From an uncultured Desulfobacterales bacterium (GTDB lineage: Bacteria > Desulfobacterota > Desulfobulbia > Desulfobulbales > Desulfocapsaceae): a DNA stretch of 64,000 nt. Position numbers and translations under genes: made by a program. The DNA lies in assembly GCA_937915545.1 (NCBI GenBank), contig CALGIJ010000016.1, positions 10,657 through 74,656 of the forward strand, read 5' to 3'. The notes under the pieces are model-generated. The model was not told the origin of the DNA. It saw only the letters and a list, made by a program, of their open reading frames with translations, and made no database searches. Shown in pieces: positions 33,171 to 44,715 of the stretch. How positions within the stretch are numbered: the first letter of the stretch is position 1; the number at the start of each line of letters is the position of its first letter.

Positions 33171-33200
33171 CTCCAGCGGGGCAAATCTGCCCCGCTGGAG
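33171..33200 (+). promoter_or_regulatory. Perfect 13-bp hairpin in ferritin leader
   Basis: CTCCAGCGGGGCA and TGCCCCGCTGGAG are perfect arms around an AATC loop, ending 27 nt before the ferritin ATG and about 15 nt before its AAGGAG. No T-run follows, so it is not a normal terminator. It may be an operator, an mRNA-stabilising 5' hairpin or the site of a translational regulator. Confidence 0.6.
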
Positions 33201-33227
33201 CCATCAACCAAGCCAAGGAGACCGTCG

Positions 33228-33776
33228 ATGCTGAATAAGAAAGTGGCCCAGGCCCTCAATGAGCAGATCAATCGCGAGATGTATTCCGCCTATCTCTATA
33301 TGTCGATGTCGGCCCATGCCAACGACCTTGGCCTCAAGGGGTTCGCCAACTGGTTCATGTCCCAGTATCACGAGGAGATGTTCCATGCCATGAAGATGTA
33401 CGAGTATGTGCAGCGTCAGGGAGCCCGGGTGACGCTGCAGGCGGTGGCCGAGCCGCCTGCGAAATTTGCCTCGCCGCTGGACATGTTCACCAAGACCCTG
33501 GAGCACGAGCGCTATATCACCGCCTCCCTCAACTCCCTCATGGACCTGGCCATCAAGGAGAAGGACCACGCCACCAAGATCTTTCTCGAGTGGTATATCA
33601 CCGAGCAGGTGGAGGAAGAGGACAATGACAACGATATCATCACCGAGTTGACCCTCATCGGCGACAACCCCCACGCTCTGCTCATGCTCGACCGTGAGTT
33701 CGCCACCCGGGCGGTCACCGTGCCCACCGACTTCAGCAAAGGGGTCGAGGCGGCGGCCAAGGCTGCCGGCGAATAG
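33228..33776 (+). CDS. Bacterial non-haem ferritin
   Basis: A 182-residue ferritin (FtnA type). Ferroxidase ligands are seen in NREMYSAYLYMSM (Glu17 region), YHEEMFHAMKM (Glu/His pair) and the C-terminal helix pair EWYITEQVEEED. It stores iron as ferric mineral. The ATG at 33228 has AAGGAG 7 nt upstream; the frame is open far upstream but out of register with real coding. It is closed by a strong intrinsic terminator. The length is about 15 residues above E. coli FtnA, with an Ala/Lys-rich tail. Confidence 0.94.
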   Translation: MLNKKVAQALNEQINREMYSAYLYMSMSAHANDLGLKGFANWFMSQYHEEMFHAMKMYEYVQRQGARVTLQAVAEPPAKFASPLDMFTKTLEHERYITASLNSLMDLAIKEKDHATKIFLEWYITEQVEEEDNDNDIITELTLIGDNPHALLMLDREFATRAVTVPTDFSKGVEAAAKAAGE

Positions 33777-33833
33777 CCCGCCTGGGTCTGGCCTGCCATC
33801 GCCGGACTCGCCCAGTTCATTTCTTATCCCGTT

Positions 33834-33874
33834 CCTGCCGGGGAGCGAGGCCTCGCTTCCCGGCAGGCTTTTTT
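33834..33874 (+). terminator. Intrinsic terminator after ferritin
   Basis: A 17-nt arm at 33834-33850 pairs with 33851-33867 at 16 of 17 positions (a continuous palindrome, central GGCC acting as loop), followed by CTTTTTT. A classic rho-independent terminator. Confidence 0.92.
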
Positions 33875-33927
33875 ACGCCTGCCCCAGGCGGCAGAACTCA
33901 TCACCGTTTATGCCCACAGGAGAGCGC

Positions 33928-34875
33928 ATGACCCCACGATCATCCCTGCACAGCTACCCGACATCCAAGGAAGACGTCTTCTCGGCCCAGCCGGAGGTGG
34001 AAACCGAGCAGACCATGTCGGCCAGTTACCGGCTGTCCTACACCGACATCGACTTCCTCACCCGCGAGGAGCTGCGCCCGGTGCGCCTGCAACTGGAGCT
34101 GCTCAAGCCGGAGATGCTGCAACAGGAGCACGGCATCGACGCCACGGTGGTGGTGTTCGGCGGCAGCCGCATCCCCGAGGCGGCCGAGGCGGCCGAGCGT
34201 GTCGCCCTCGCCGAGCAGGCGCTTGCCGCCGACCCCGGCAACGCCGCGCTGCAGCGCAGCCTGGCGGTGGCCGGCCGTATTCAGGACAAGAGCCGCTACT
34301 ACGAAGAGGCGCGCAAGCTCGGGGGGCTGCTGTCGAAGATCTACCACCCCGGTTCCGGGCGCAACATGGTGGTCATCACCGGTGGCGGGCCGGGGATCAT
34401 GGAGGCGGCCAATCGCGGCGCCAGCGAGGTCGGGGCCAAGACCATCGGCCTCAACATCGTCCTGCCCCATGAGCAGGCCCCCAACCGCTACATCACCCCG
34501 GAGCTCTGCTTCCAGTTTCACTATTTCTCCATCCGCAAGATGCACTTCCTCATGCGCGCCCAGGCGTTGATCGCCTTCCCCGGCGGCTTCGGCACCCTCG
34601 ACGAGCTCTTCGAGACCCTCACCCTCATCCAGACGAAAAAGATCAAGCCCCTGCCGGTGCTTCTCTTCGGCAAGGATTTCTGGCGCCGGGCGATAAACTT
34701 CGAGTTCTTCGTCGAGGAGGGGGTGATCTCGCCGGAGGATCTGGAGATCTTCCGCTTTGTCGAAACCGCCGAAGAGGCCGCGGACATCGTCGAGCGGCAT
34801 TATCAGGAGGTCAAGAAGCAGTGGGTCGACCGGCGGCGGCCGCCGGCGCGGCCCGCCGGGGAGGCGGGCTTCTAG
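33928..34875 (+). CDS. LOG family protein (TIGR00730 type)
   Basis: A 315-residue Rossmann protein of the LOG / 'lysine decarboxylase-like' family. Motifs: ITGGGPGIMEAANRGA and FPGGFGTLDELFETLTLIQT, the nucleotide-binding and catalytic PGGxGTxxE signature. LOG enzymes are phosphoribohydrolases acting on nucleoside 5'-monophosphates. An N-terminal extension of about 75 residues precedes the core. The ATG at 33928 follows AGGAGAG; an earlier ATG at 33910 lacks a binding site. Confidence 0.88.
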   Translation: MTPRSSLHSYPTSKEDVFSAQPEVETEQTMSASYRLSYTDIDFLTREELRPVRLQLELLKPEMLQQEHGIDATVVVFGGSRIPEAAEAAERVALAEQALAADPGNAALQRSLAVAGRIQDKSRYYEEARKLGGLLSKIYHPGSGRNMVVITGGGPGIMEAANRGASEVGAKTIGLNIVLPHEQAPNRYITPELCFQFHYFSIRKMHFLMRAQALIAFPGGFGTLDELFETLTLIQTKKIKPLPVLLFGKDFWRRAINFEFFVEEGVISPEDLEIFRFVETAEEAADIVERHYQEVKKQWVDRRRPPARPAGEAGF

Positions 34876-34896
34876 GGGCGTTGCCGGCCGCCCCGG

Positions 34897-35919
34897 TCAG
34901 TGGACGGCCGGTTGCTGATGCCGCAGGTGGGGCGGGCGTTGTCCCGTGTCGGCCAGAGCGTCGAGACGCTCGGGGGCGAGGAACTCGACGATGGCGGTGG
35001 CGGTCTCCCGCGGCTTCTGCAACTCGAGGTCGTGGATGCCGTCGCTGAAGGAAACCAGGTCGACATGAGGCAGGTTTTGTCGGAAGTAGGAGAGATTGGT
35101 GTCGACCATGCGGGCGAAGGAAGTCTTCTCACCGTAGAGATAGAGCACTGGCGCGGTGATCGATTTGGCCTGTTCATCGAAATCGCGGCTGAGGTGCAGC
35201 GCCCGTGCCAGGCCAAGCCAGGTTGGGCGGGTGGCGGCGTCGGTGTAGTGGGAGATGATCGACATCACCTCGGCGCGGTCGTTCTCGTGCATGCTTTCCC
35301 AGGCAGGGCCCATGACATCGCGGGCGATGGTCCGGTCGAGCAGGCCGGAGCGGATCAGGGCGATGATGGCGTCGCCGAGCAGCGGGGTGTCGAGACCACG
35401 TTCCATGAAACCATAGGGCGAGGGGCGAGGCATGATCACCGCCCCCTCGATGCAGGCCACCGCCTGCACTCGTTGCGGATAGCGGGCGGCGAGGTTGAGG
35501 GCGATCATGCCGCCGTAGGAGACGCCGATAAAGGTGCTGCGCGACAGCTGCAGCCGGTCCATGAGCCTGACGATCATGTCCGCCTGTTCGTCTACGGTGT
35601 AGCTGAAGTCGTCTCCGGGGCGGTCTGAGTCGCCGGTACCGAAGTTGTCGAGGGCGTAGAGGTGGAAGTGCGGGGCGAGCAGGGGCATGATGCGCTCGAA
35701 GCCGCGGTAGGTGCCGAACAGCCCGGGAATGAGGATGGCCGGGGGGCCGTCGCCGGCCTCGACGACGTGGGCCCGGACCCGGTCGACTTCGATGACCTGG
35801 TCGATGCCGAAGGTGGCCGGGGTCTTGACCGCCTTGAGAGCTTCGCCACCATGACGGGGTTGGGCGCAGGCGGTGCACAGGAGCAGGAGGAGGAAGGCGA
35901 AGGAAGCGATGCGCGGCAT
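34897..35919 (-). CDS. Alpha/beta hydrolase, probable lipoprotein
   Basis: A 340-residue hydrolase with a lipoprotein-like signal peptide (FLLLLLCTAC). The fold motifs are clear: PGLFGTYRGFE (oxyanion region), GVSYGGMIALN (nucleophile Ser), DNFGTGDSDRP, and a late His in SDGIHDLELQKP. Substrate unknown; likely a periplasmic esterase or lipase. The upstream extension to 36021 is open, but the signal peptide fixes the start. Confidence 0.82.
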   Translation of the reverse strand: MPRIASFAFLLLLLCTACAQPRHGGEALKAVKTPATFGIDQVIEVDRVRAHVVEAGDGPPAILIPGLFGTYRGFERIMPLLAPHFHLYALDNFGTGDSDRPGDDFSYTVDEQADMIVRLMDRLQLSRSTFIGVSYGGMIALNLAARYPQRVQAVACIEGAVIMPRPSPYGFMERGLDTPLLGDAIIALIRSGLLDRTIARDVMGPAWESMHENDRAEVMSIISHYTDAATRPTWLGLARALHLSRDFDEQAKSITAPVLYLYGEKTSFARMVDTNLSYFRQNLPHVDLVSFSDGIHDLELQKPRETATAIVEFLAPERLDALADTGQRPPHLRHQQPAVH

Positions 35920-36209
35920 GGGAGTTTCTTGGGGGTGCGGAGGTTGTGCGATGGGGCCGGGTGGTTTCCCGCAGAGGGGCAGGAATCGCCCTACCATAGG
36001 GGAAAACGGCGCGCCGGGCAACAGGGAAAAGCGTCAAGGGTGCGAACTCCCCCACTAAAAGTGCAGTGCAGCCGGGCCCTTTCCTGTTGACGGGCTTTTG
36101 GGGTCATTGTAGCATCGCAGCAACAGTCCAACGCCGTCTTCGCCAGGCCCCCTGCCTGGTGCCGCGCGTTGTCCCGTGGGCTATGGCGGCGGAGATCAAG
36201 GAGGAAAGC

Positions 36210-36665
36210 ATGAGAGTCCTGTTGTTGATGGTGGTTGCCGTTTTCGTGCTGGGCCTTTCCCCGGTTCGTGCGGTGGAGGAGGAGCAGTACAAGCCGAGCG
36301 ACCTCGACCAGCTGCTCGCCACCCCGAAGATCAAGTCCGGGGTCAAGCTGGTGGTGCCGCAGAAGCTGCGCTTTCGCGCCGTTCTTGCCGCACCGCTGCA
36401 GAACTGCAACGCCGACATCCTCAAGCGCACCCTGCTCATGCAGGGTAATAAGAAGGAAGCGATCGACAAACTGGCGATCAGCAAGTGCCAGGCGCTGCGC
36501 TCCGCCAAGGGCGCCACTCTCGGCGTCTTTGTCGAGGATCGCGTCGGCGCGCGTCTCGTCGCAGAGACCAAGCCCGGCATGGTGGTCGAGATCTTCGCCA
36601 CCTTCCCCTATATCAGCCCGGCCGGGCCGACGCTCCTCGTCAACGAGTTCAAGACGCTCAAGTAG
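36210..36665 (+). CDS. Secreted hypothetical protein
   Basis: A 151-residue protein with a signal peptide (about 1-21, LLLMVVAVFVLGLSPVRA) and two cysteines that may form a disulfide (CNAD and KCQAL). AAGGAGG precedes the ATG. The body is basic and of mixed secondary structure. No family is recognised. Its 3' end overlaps the convergent hydrolase by 8 nt. Confidence 0.65.
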   Translation: MRVLLLMVVAVFVLGLSPVRAVEEEQYKPSDLDQLLATPKIKSGVKLVVPQKLRFRAVLAAPLQNCNADILKRTLLMQGNKKEAIDKLAISKCQALRSAKGATLGVFVEDRVGARLVAETKPGMVVEIFATFPYISPAGPTLLVNEFKTLK

Positions 36666-37650
36666 GCCTCGAACAATAGCCGGCGAAGATGCCGCGCAAT
36701 TCGTCGTCGACCCAGGAGTGCAGGGCATAGTCCCTGAGAAAGCCGCAGTGCCCGCCGTGGCGGGTATGATGGAAGGTCACCGCTGGCGGGCGGCCGACGG
36801 CATCGAGATCGCCCCTGGTGGTGATCGGGTCGTCGTCGGCGGCGATGATATGGCAGGGCAGGGCGACTGCGGCGAGCATCGCGGCAGTGACCCTGTAGGC
36901 GGCGAAATAGTCCTCCGGGGTGGCGTAAGGGGTGTGGCGCGGCACGAAGTAGTGGTGCATTGCGCTGAGCGAGGTGCAGCGCAGCAGGGCCTTGGCGTCG
37001 TCGAGGCCGGGATGGAGCTGCAGCTTGCGACGCAGCGAGCGCTGCCACTTGTGCACGAAATAACGGTGATAGAGGGGCAAGTCGGCCTCGAGCCGCCGGG
37101 TGGCCGCGGCAGGGTCGATGAGCGGACAGACGGCGGCCAGGGCGGTCAGCTCGAGAGGAGCGGCTGCGGCCGAGAGACCGAGGCGCAGGACGAAGTTGCC
37201 GCCGAGGGAGAAACCGGCCATGAACGCCGGGCGCTGGCGGTGGCGCTGCAGGATGGCGGCAACTGCCCCGTGCACCTCGTCGAGTCGGGCCGAGTTGAAG
37301 ATCTCGCGGTTGAGGCCGTGACTGTCGCCATGGTCGCGGAGGTTGAGGCGAAAGACGTCGAAGCCGGCGTCGAAGAGGGTGGCGGCCGTCGACAGCAGAT
37401 AGGACGAGTTGGCGCTGCCCTCCCAGCCATGGAGGAGGATGGCCAGCCCTCTGCGCCGGCCCGGCCCGCCGGCAAAAGCCCCGAGCAGGCGCACCCCCCG
37501 GCCGCAATCGAGGACCTCCTCGCGGCTCGCCGCCATAAGGGGTCTGGCTCTGGCGGTGACCAGCAGCCGCCGCGGTCTGGTACTGGCGAGGATGGTCTGC
37601 AGGTGGGGATTGCGCAGGGGGAGCGGCGGGTGGAAACTGTTGTCCGGCAT
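36658..37650 (-). CDS. Alpha/beta hydrolase, YheT-like
   Basis: A 330-residue hydrolase of the YheT/ABHD1-3 type: N-terminal LRNPHLQTILAS is a hallmark, followed by LLHGWEGSANSSY, NLRDHGDSHGL, GFSLGGNFVLRLG (nucleophile Ser), DDDPITT (acid) and TRHGGHCGF (His). It is predicted to be a cytoplasmic esterase of unknown substrate. Convergent with the secreted protein gene. Confidence 0.87.
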   Translation of the reverse strand: MPDNSFHPPLPLRNPHLQTILASTRPRRLLVTARARPLMAASREEVLDCGRGVRLLGAFAGGPGRRRGLAILLHGWEGSANSSYLLSTAATLFDAGFDVFRLNLRDHGDSHGLNREIFNSARLDEVHGAVAAILQRHRQRPAFMAGFSLGGNFVLRLGLSAAAAPLELTALAAVCPLIDPAAATRRLEADLPLYHRYFVHKWQRSLRRKLQLHPGLDDAKALLRCTSLSAMHHYFVPRHTPYATPEDYFAAYRVTAAMLAAVALPCHIIAADDDPITTRGDLDAVGRPPAVTFHHTRHGGHCGFLRDYALHSWVDDELRGIFAGYCSRPT

Positions 37651-37817
37651 GGCGATGGTCTCTGGCTGGGTTGCGGGTTCAGGGGTCAGCTATACCAGAA
37701 CTGGTCGCCTTGCGCACCCCGGACGAAGTCGGGGGTGGATTTTCACGGGCGTCTTCGACGGTGTTCGCGTGCCGTGGCGGGTCAAGCCATGGCAGAAAGC
37801 ATTCTCAGGGTAGGGCA

Positions 37818-39041
37818 ATGATGGAGACACGATTTCTGCGCGTCGGCTGGATGTTCGACGGCAAGGGCGGCCCGGCCCAGCAGAAACGACTGCTGCGCCT
37901 GCAGGGCGACCGCATCGCCGCGATCGAGGAAGATCCAGGCGCTGCGGAGAGGCTCCAGGGGCAGGTCGTCGACCTGTCGCAGTGCACCATCCTGCCACCC
38001 CTGGTGGACGGTCACGTCCACCTCTTCATGTCGGCCACCAGCGAGCGCGAGAGGCGCGTGGCGCAGCTGTCGGCCGATTATGGTCAGCTGTTGCCGGCGA
38101 TGACCTGCCATGCCGAGGCTTTTCTCGCCCATGGCGTGCTAGCCGCGCGCGACGGCGGCGACCAGGGGGGCTATGCCCTCGCCTTTCGTGCCACTGCCGC
38201 CATGCCGCAGAAGTTGACCCTGAAGGTAGCTGGGCGTGGCTGGCATCGCGAGGGGCGCTATGGCCGCATCATCGGCCGCTCGCCGCGGGCGGCGGAGGCC
38301 TTGGCGGAGGCGGTGGCCGGCGAGGAGCAGGCGGTCGATCAGGTGAAGATTGTCAACTCCGGCTTCAACAGCCTCAAGACCTTCGGTCTCGAGACCAAAA
38401 CCCAGTACGATGCCGAGGAGCTTGGTGCCGCGGTGCGGGTGGCCGCCCGCTGCGGCCGCAAGGTGATGGTGCACGCCAACGGCCGCGAGCCGGTGCGTAA
38501 CGCCCTGCTTGCCGGTTGTCATTCGATCGAGCACGGCTTTTTCATGGGCCGGGAGAACCTTCAGCTGATGGCTGACAGCGCCACCTTCTGGGTACCGACG
38601 GCATGCACCATGCAGGCCTTTCTCGACAACTTCGCCGCCCTCGGTGCAGAGGCTGAGCGCTCGGTGATCGAGGCGACGCTCCATCATCAGCTGGAGCAGC
38701 TGGCCCTGGCGCACCGTCTCGGGGTGAAGGTGGCCATCGGCACCGACGCCGGCAGCCTCGGCGTCCATCACGGCCGCTCGGTGGCCGAGGAGATGCGGCT
38801 GCTGATAGCCGCCGGCTTTACCACCGGGGAGGCGGTGGCCGCGGCCACCAGCATCGGCGCGAGGCTACTCGGGCTGCCCGGCTCTGTTACCCTGGAGAAA
38901 GGCGGTCCTGCCACCTTCCTCGTGGTCGAGGGCGATGCCAGGGACCTGCCCAGGCGGCTGCCCCAACTGCACGCCATCTCTATCGACGGCAACGTCGTTT
39001 CCCCGCTTCCGTTCAATTCCCCCGCAAGCCCCGCATCGTAA
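37818..39041 (+). CDS. Amidohydrolase family protein
   Basis: A 407-residue metal-dependent hydrolase. Metal and catalytic motifs: DGHVHLF (first His pair), VKIVNSG (Lys likely carbamylated), VMVHANG, SIEHGFFM and GTDAGSLGVHHG (final Asp). This is the imidazolonepropionase/adenosine-deaminase-like amidohydrolase layout; the substrate cannot be predicted. AGGGTAGGG precedes tandem ATGs at 37818 and 37821. Confidence 0.85.
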   Translation: MMETRFLRVGWMFDGKGGPAQQKRLLRLQGDRIAAIEEDPGAAERLQGQVVDLSQCTILPPLVDGHVHLFMSATSERERRVAQLSADYGQLLPAMTCHAEAFLAHGVLAARDGGDQGGYALAFRATAAMPQKLTLKVAGRGWHREGRYGRIIGRSPRAAEALAEAVAGEEQAVDQVKIVNSGFNSLKTFGLETKTQYDAEELGAAVRVAARCGRKVMVHANGREPVRNALLAGCHSIEHGFFMGRENLQLMADSATFWVPTACTMQAFLDNFAALGAEAERSVIEATLHHQLEQLALAHRLGVKVAIGTDAGSLGVHHGRSVAEEMRLLIAAGFTTGEAVAAATSIGARLLGLPGSVTLEKGGPATFLVVEGDARDLPRRLPQLHAISIDGNVVSPLPFNSPASPAS

Positions 39042-39097
39042 GTGAGGACGGCTTGTCGCTGTTCTCTCGTCCGCCCTTCCAATATTGAATAAAGCTT

Positions 39098-39139
39098 ACA
39101 TAATTGTTCATCTAAAAAGGAATAGTTGAACAATTATGT
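39098..39139. repeat. 13-bp perfect inverted repeat upstream of glnB
   Basis: ACATAATTGTTCA (39098-39110) and TGAACAATTATGT (39127-39139) flank a 16-nt spacer, in an AT-rich stretch 90-130 nt upstream of a sigma-54 promoter. This is a typical position for an enhancer or activator site, although it does not match the usual NtrC word (TGCACC-N5-GGTGCA). Confidence 0.55.
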
Positions 39140-39229
39140 GATGATTTTTTCTGTACCAATTCCTTTGGTAATGAGTGCGATGAATATATCTTATTGAAAT
39201 AAATTATAATATAAAAATCCTGCCGCAGA

Positions 39230-39245
39230 TGGCACTGCCCTTGCT
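39230..39245 (+). promoter_or_regulatory. Sigma-54 promoter of glnB-amtB
   Basis: TGGCAC (39230-39235), TGCCC, TTGCT (39241-39245) matches the -24/-12 consensus exactly. It lies about 67 nt before the glnB start, with an AT-rich region upstream suited to bending and enhancer binding. This is the expected nitrogen-regulated promoter. Confidence 0.92.
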
Positions 39246-39311
39246 TTAACCGGGGCGTCGACACACCGAGAGGCCAATCGCAGTTGTACACCCACTCTGT
39301 TGGAGGAAAAC

Positions 39312-39650
39312 ATGAAATTTGTCACAGCGATCATCAAGCCGTTCAAACTGAACGACATCCGGGAATCTCTCACTGCCATCGGCGTTACCGGGTTGACGGT
39401 CACCGAGGTCAAGGGTTTTGGCCGCCAGAAGGGCCATACCGAGATCTACCGAGGCGCCGAGTATGTGGTGGAGTTTCTCCCCAAACTGAAAATCGAGGCG
39501 GCGGTGGCCGACGACCTGGCGGAGAAGACCGTCGAGGCCATCCGCAAGGCCGCTCACACCGGGCAAATCGGCGATGGCAAGATCTTTGTCTTCGACCTCG
39601 AACACATCCTGCGCATCCGCACCGGCGAGACCGGCACGAGCGCCATCTAA
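39312..39650 (+). CDS. glnB: Nitrogen regulatory protein P-II
   Basis: A 112-residue P-II signal protein. The T-loop reads GRQKGHTEIYRGAEY, with the uridylylated Tyr51; the B-loop TGQIGDGKIFV and C-loop follow. It senses 2-oxoglutarate and ATP/ADP and controls AmtB and nitrogen enzymes. GGAGG precedes the ATG. It sits directly upstream of amtB in the usual glnK/glnB-amtB order; in strict naming it could be glnK. Confidence 0.96.
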   Translation: MKFVTAIIKPFKLNDIRESLTAIGVTGLTVTEVKGFGRQKGHTEIYRGAEYVVEFLPKLKIEAAVADDLAEKTVEAIRKAAHTGQIGDGKIFVFDLEHILRIRTGETGTSAI

Positions 39651-39669
39651 ACAGCGGAGGACCCTACCC

Positions 39670-41058
<1,389 letters not shown>

Positions 41059-41102
41059 GAGAGCGGAGGCCGGTTGCGCCGGCCTCCTCAGTGACAAGAC
41101 TA

Positions 41103-41150
41103 AACACGAATCCCCCGCTGCCGGGTTTACGGCAGCGGGGGATTCGTGTT
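41103..41150. terminator. Bidirectional terminator between amtB and thiolase
   Basis: A perfect 21-bp inverted repeat (41103-41123 with 41130-41150; left arm starts AACACGAATCCCCC) with a GGTTTA loop lies between two convergent genes. A smaller hairpin, GGAGGCCGG/CCGGCCTCC, precedes it. It should stop transcription from both sides. Confidence 0.85.
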
Positions 41151-41172
41151 GTGGTTGTTGTGAGCGGGAAGT

Positions 41173-42465
<1,293 letters not shown>

Positions 42466-42674
42466 GCGTTCCTCCCGATTTGAAATGACAGTTGACGTAA
42501 AATGAGCAAAAATGACCGAATCATCATACCCTAAGCGGCTGGTTTGGGAAAGAGATATCGAAATGGGTGCTCGGCCTGCCGGGCAGTGGCGGGCTCGCCG
42601 AAGGTGGCCACGGGGAGGCCGCGGGCGCGCTGTGCAGCCACGGGGATGTGCTGCCGGCAGAGGAGGAGAGAGGA

Positions 42675-43601
42675 ATGGATGAAGGACTGCGGCCGCAACT
42701 GGCGGCCTGGCTCAAGAACTATAACCGCAAACTCGAACAGGCCGGCGCTGCCGGCCCCATGGAGGCGCAGGCGGTGCGCGACGGCCTGGCACGGCTGACC
42801 CGCGCCTTGGTGACGAGACCGGTGCCCCTGCCGCTGGTGGTCGATGCGGAGGTTGCCGGGGCAGCGGGTGAGGTGGCGGTGCGCATCTTCCACCCCGAAC
42901 CGCAGACCAGGCTGCCGCTGGCGGTCTACCTCCACGGCGGCGGCCATGTCGCCGGTTCAGTGGCGGTTTTTGATCCCCTCTGCCGGCGGATCGCTGTCGC
43001 GGCGAGACGGGTGGTGGTGTCGGTCGATTACCGCCTCGCCCCGGAACACCCCTATCCGGCGGCCTTGGACGACGCGGCGGCGGCGCTGGCCGGCAGCCGG
43101 GAGGCAGTGGCGAGGCTCGGTCTGCCCTGCCGCGAGCCTACGGCGCTGATCGGCGACAGCGCCGGCGGGGCGCTGGCGGCCAGCCTCGTGCATCGTGGCC
43201 TGGCCCCTGGGGTCGAGCGATTGGCGCTGGTTTACCCGCTGCTCGACTATGGCCTCGATCACCCTTCGCTAGAGCGTTTCGCCAGCGGCTATCTTATCGA
43301 AAAAGAGCGCATGCTGTGGTCGCTGGAGCGCTACTTCCAGAACGGCGAGGATCGCCGTCAGGCCTCCCCCCTGCACATGGATGTGCCGCCTGGTTTCCCT
43401 CCTACATTCCTCGCCGTTGCTGGCTTCTGCCCATTGCGCGACGAGGCCCTCGCCTACGGCGAGCGCCTGCGGCGCCACGGCGTCGCGGTGGCCTGCCACC
43501 ATTTTCCCGAGGTGGTGCATGCCTTTCTCCACCTCGAAGACCTCGTCGACACCGACTGTCGTCGTCTCTATCGGCTGCTCGGGGGCTTTTTGTGCTCCTA
43601 G
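42675..43601 (+). CDS. Alpha/beta hydrolase, HSL-type esterase
   Basis: A 308-residue carboxylesterase of the hormone-sensitive lipase group. The oxyanion motif is YLHGGGHVAGS, the nucleophile is in GDSAGGALAAS, the acid lies in the DEALAYGERL region, and the His is in VVHAFLHL. An acyl-ester substrate is expected. AGGAGAGAGGA precedes the ATG at 42675. Confidence 0.88.
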   Translation: MDEGLRPQLAAWLKNYNRKLEQAGAAGPMEAQAVRDGLARLTRALVTRPVPLPLVVDAEVAGAAGEVAVRIFHPEPQTRLPLAVYLHGGGHVAGSVAVFDPLCRRIAVAARRVVVSVDYRLAPEHPYPAALDDAAAALAGSREAVARLGLPCREPTALIGDSAGGALAASLVHRGLAPGVERLALVYPLLDYGLDHPSLERFASGYLIEKERMLWSLERYFQNGEDRRQASPLHMDVPPGFPPTFLAVAGFCPLRDEALAYGERLRRHGVAVACHHFPEVVHAFLHLEDLVDTDCRRLYRLLGGFLCS

Positions 43602-43630
43602 GTTAGGTGTGTGTTTTGGTTCGTTTTGGT

Positions 43631-43666
43631 CAGTGTCGGAAAATTGGGCTGAAAAAGTTGACACTG
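43631..43666 (+). promoter_or_regulatory. Putative operator/promoter of tungstate regulator gene
   Basis: CAGTGTC (43631-43637) and GACACTG (43660-43666) form a 7-bp inverted repeat with a 22-nt centre; the right arm overlaps a TTGACA (-35) at 43658. The matching -10 (TACCCA at 43681) is poor. Confidence 0.35.
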
Positions 43667-43772
43667 GCACAGGGAAGTCGTACCCAATCAAGGGTTGGCT
43701 GGAGCTGTTGCAGCGGGCGGGAGTGGCCGCCACGACGGGCTCTCGCCGCCATCCAGGGTAGGGGGGACGACG

Positions 43773-44711
43773 ATGGATCAATCAAATGCCGCGAAATTTC
43801 TCACCACCAAAGAGGTTGCCAAGTTCCTCAAGGTGAACGAGAAGATGGTCTATGCCCTGGTTAACGACAAGGGCCTGCCGGCCACCAAGGTCACCGGCAA
43901 GTGGATGTTTCCCAGGGCTCTGGTGGAGGAGTGGCTGGAGGCCAATATCCTCAACCTGCCCCAGGCGGTAACCACCAAACCGAGCGAGTCGGGGCGGCTG
44001 CTGCTCGCCGGCAGCGACGACCTGCTCTTTGCGCGGACCCTCACCCTCTTTCATAAGAAACACGGCAACATCACGTCCTTTTTCGCCAATCTCGGCAGTA
44101 TGGGAGGGCTGACCTGCCTGCGCCGCGGCCTGTGCCATATCGGCGTCTGCCACCTCCTCCAGGATGACGACCGCGAATACAATTTCGAGTTCGCCGAGAA
44201 AGAGCTCGACCGCCTGCCGGTGTTCGTCAACTTCAGCAAGCGGCACCAGGGCATCCTCGTGCAGAAAGGCAACCCCAAGGGCATTACCACCATTGCCGAC
44301 CTGGCCAAGCCCGGGGTGCGCATCGTCAACCGCCCCCTCGGCACCGGCACCCGCCTGCTGCTCGACTACGAGATAGCCAAATCGTCGATATCCACCTCGT
44401 CCATCGTCGGCTATCACCAGGAGCTGGCGCGGCATCTCGATGTCGGCCTGGCTGTGCTCTCCGGGCAGGCCGATGCCGGTCCGGCGATCAAGCCGGTGGC
44501 CGGCCTGCTCGATCTCGATTTCCTTCCCCTGCGCTGGGAACGCTTCGACCTCCTGGTGGCGCGGGAGCACTTTTTCGACAAGGCGGTACAGCAGTTCCTC
44601 GGATTGCTGCACGACCAGGAGTTCCGCGCCATCGCCGACTCCTTCCTCGGCTACGATCTGTCCCTCTGCGGTACCATGGTATTTCCCGACAATGTCATCA
44701 AAGGAGAATGA
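43773..44711 (+). CDS. HTH regulator with periplasmic-binding-like domain (TunR-like)
   Basis: A 312-residue cytoplasmic protein: an excisionase/MerR-type HTH at about 7-60 (LTTKEVAKFLKVNEKMVYALVNDKGLPATKVTGKWMFPR) fused to a type II binding-protein-like domain at about 75-305 (LLLAGSDDLLF, HQGILVQKGNPKG, GTRLLLDYE). Such HTH plus PBP-like proteins adjacent to tupABC or modABC act as oxyanion-responsive regulators; TunR of sulfate reducers is, as I recall, of this type. tupA begins 4 nt after its stop, so tungstate control of this operon is likely. Confidence 0.82.
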   Translation: MDQSNAAKFLTTKEVAKFLKVNEKMVYALVNDKGLPATKVTGKWMFPRALVEEWLEANILNLPQAVTTKPSESGRLLLAGSDDLLFARTLTLFHKKHGNITSFFANLGSMGGLTCLRRGLCHIGVCHLLQDDDREYNFEFAEKELDRLPVFVNFSKRHQGILVQKGNPKGITTIADLAKPGVRIVNRPLGTGTRLLLDYEIAKSSISTSSIVGYHQELARHLDVGLAVLSGQADAGPAIKPVAGLLDLDFLPLRWERFDLLVAREHFFDKAVQQFLGLLHDQEFRAIADSFLGYDLSLCGTMVFPDNVIKGE

Positions 44712-44715
44712 CGCT

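Noticed and set aside
43665..43680. TGGCAC as a sigma-54 promoter before the tungstate regulator
   Set aside because: The -12 position reads AGTCG instead of TTGCW, so the match fails.
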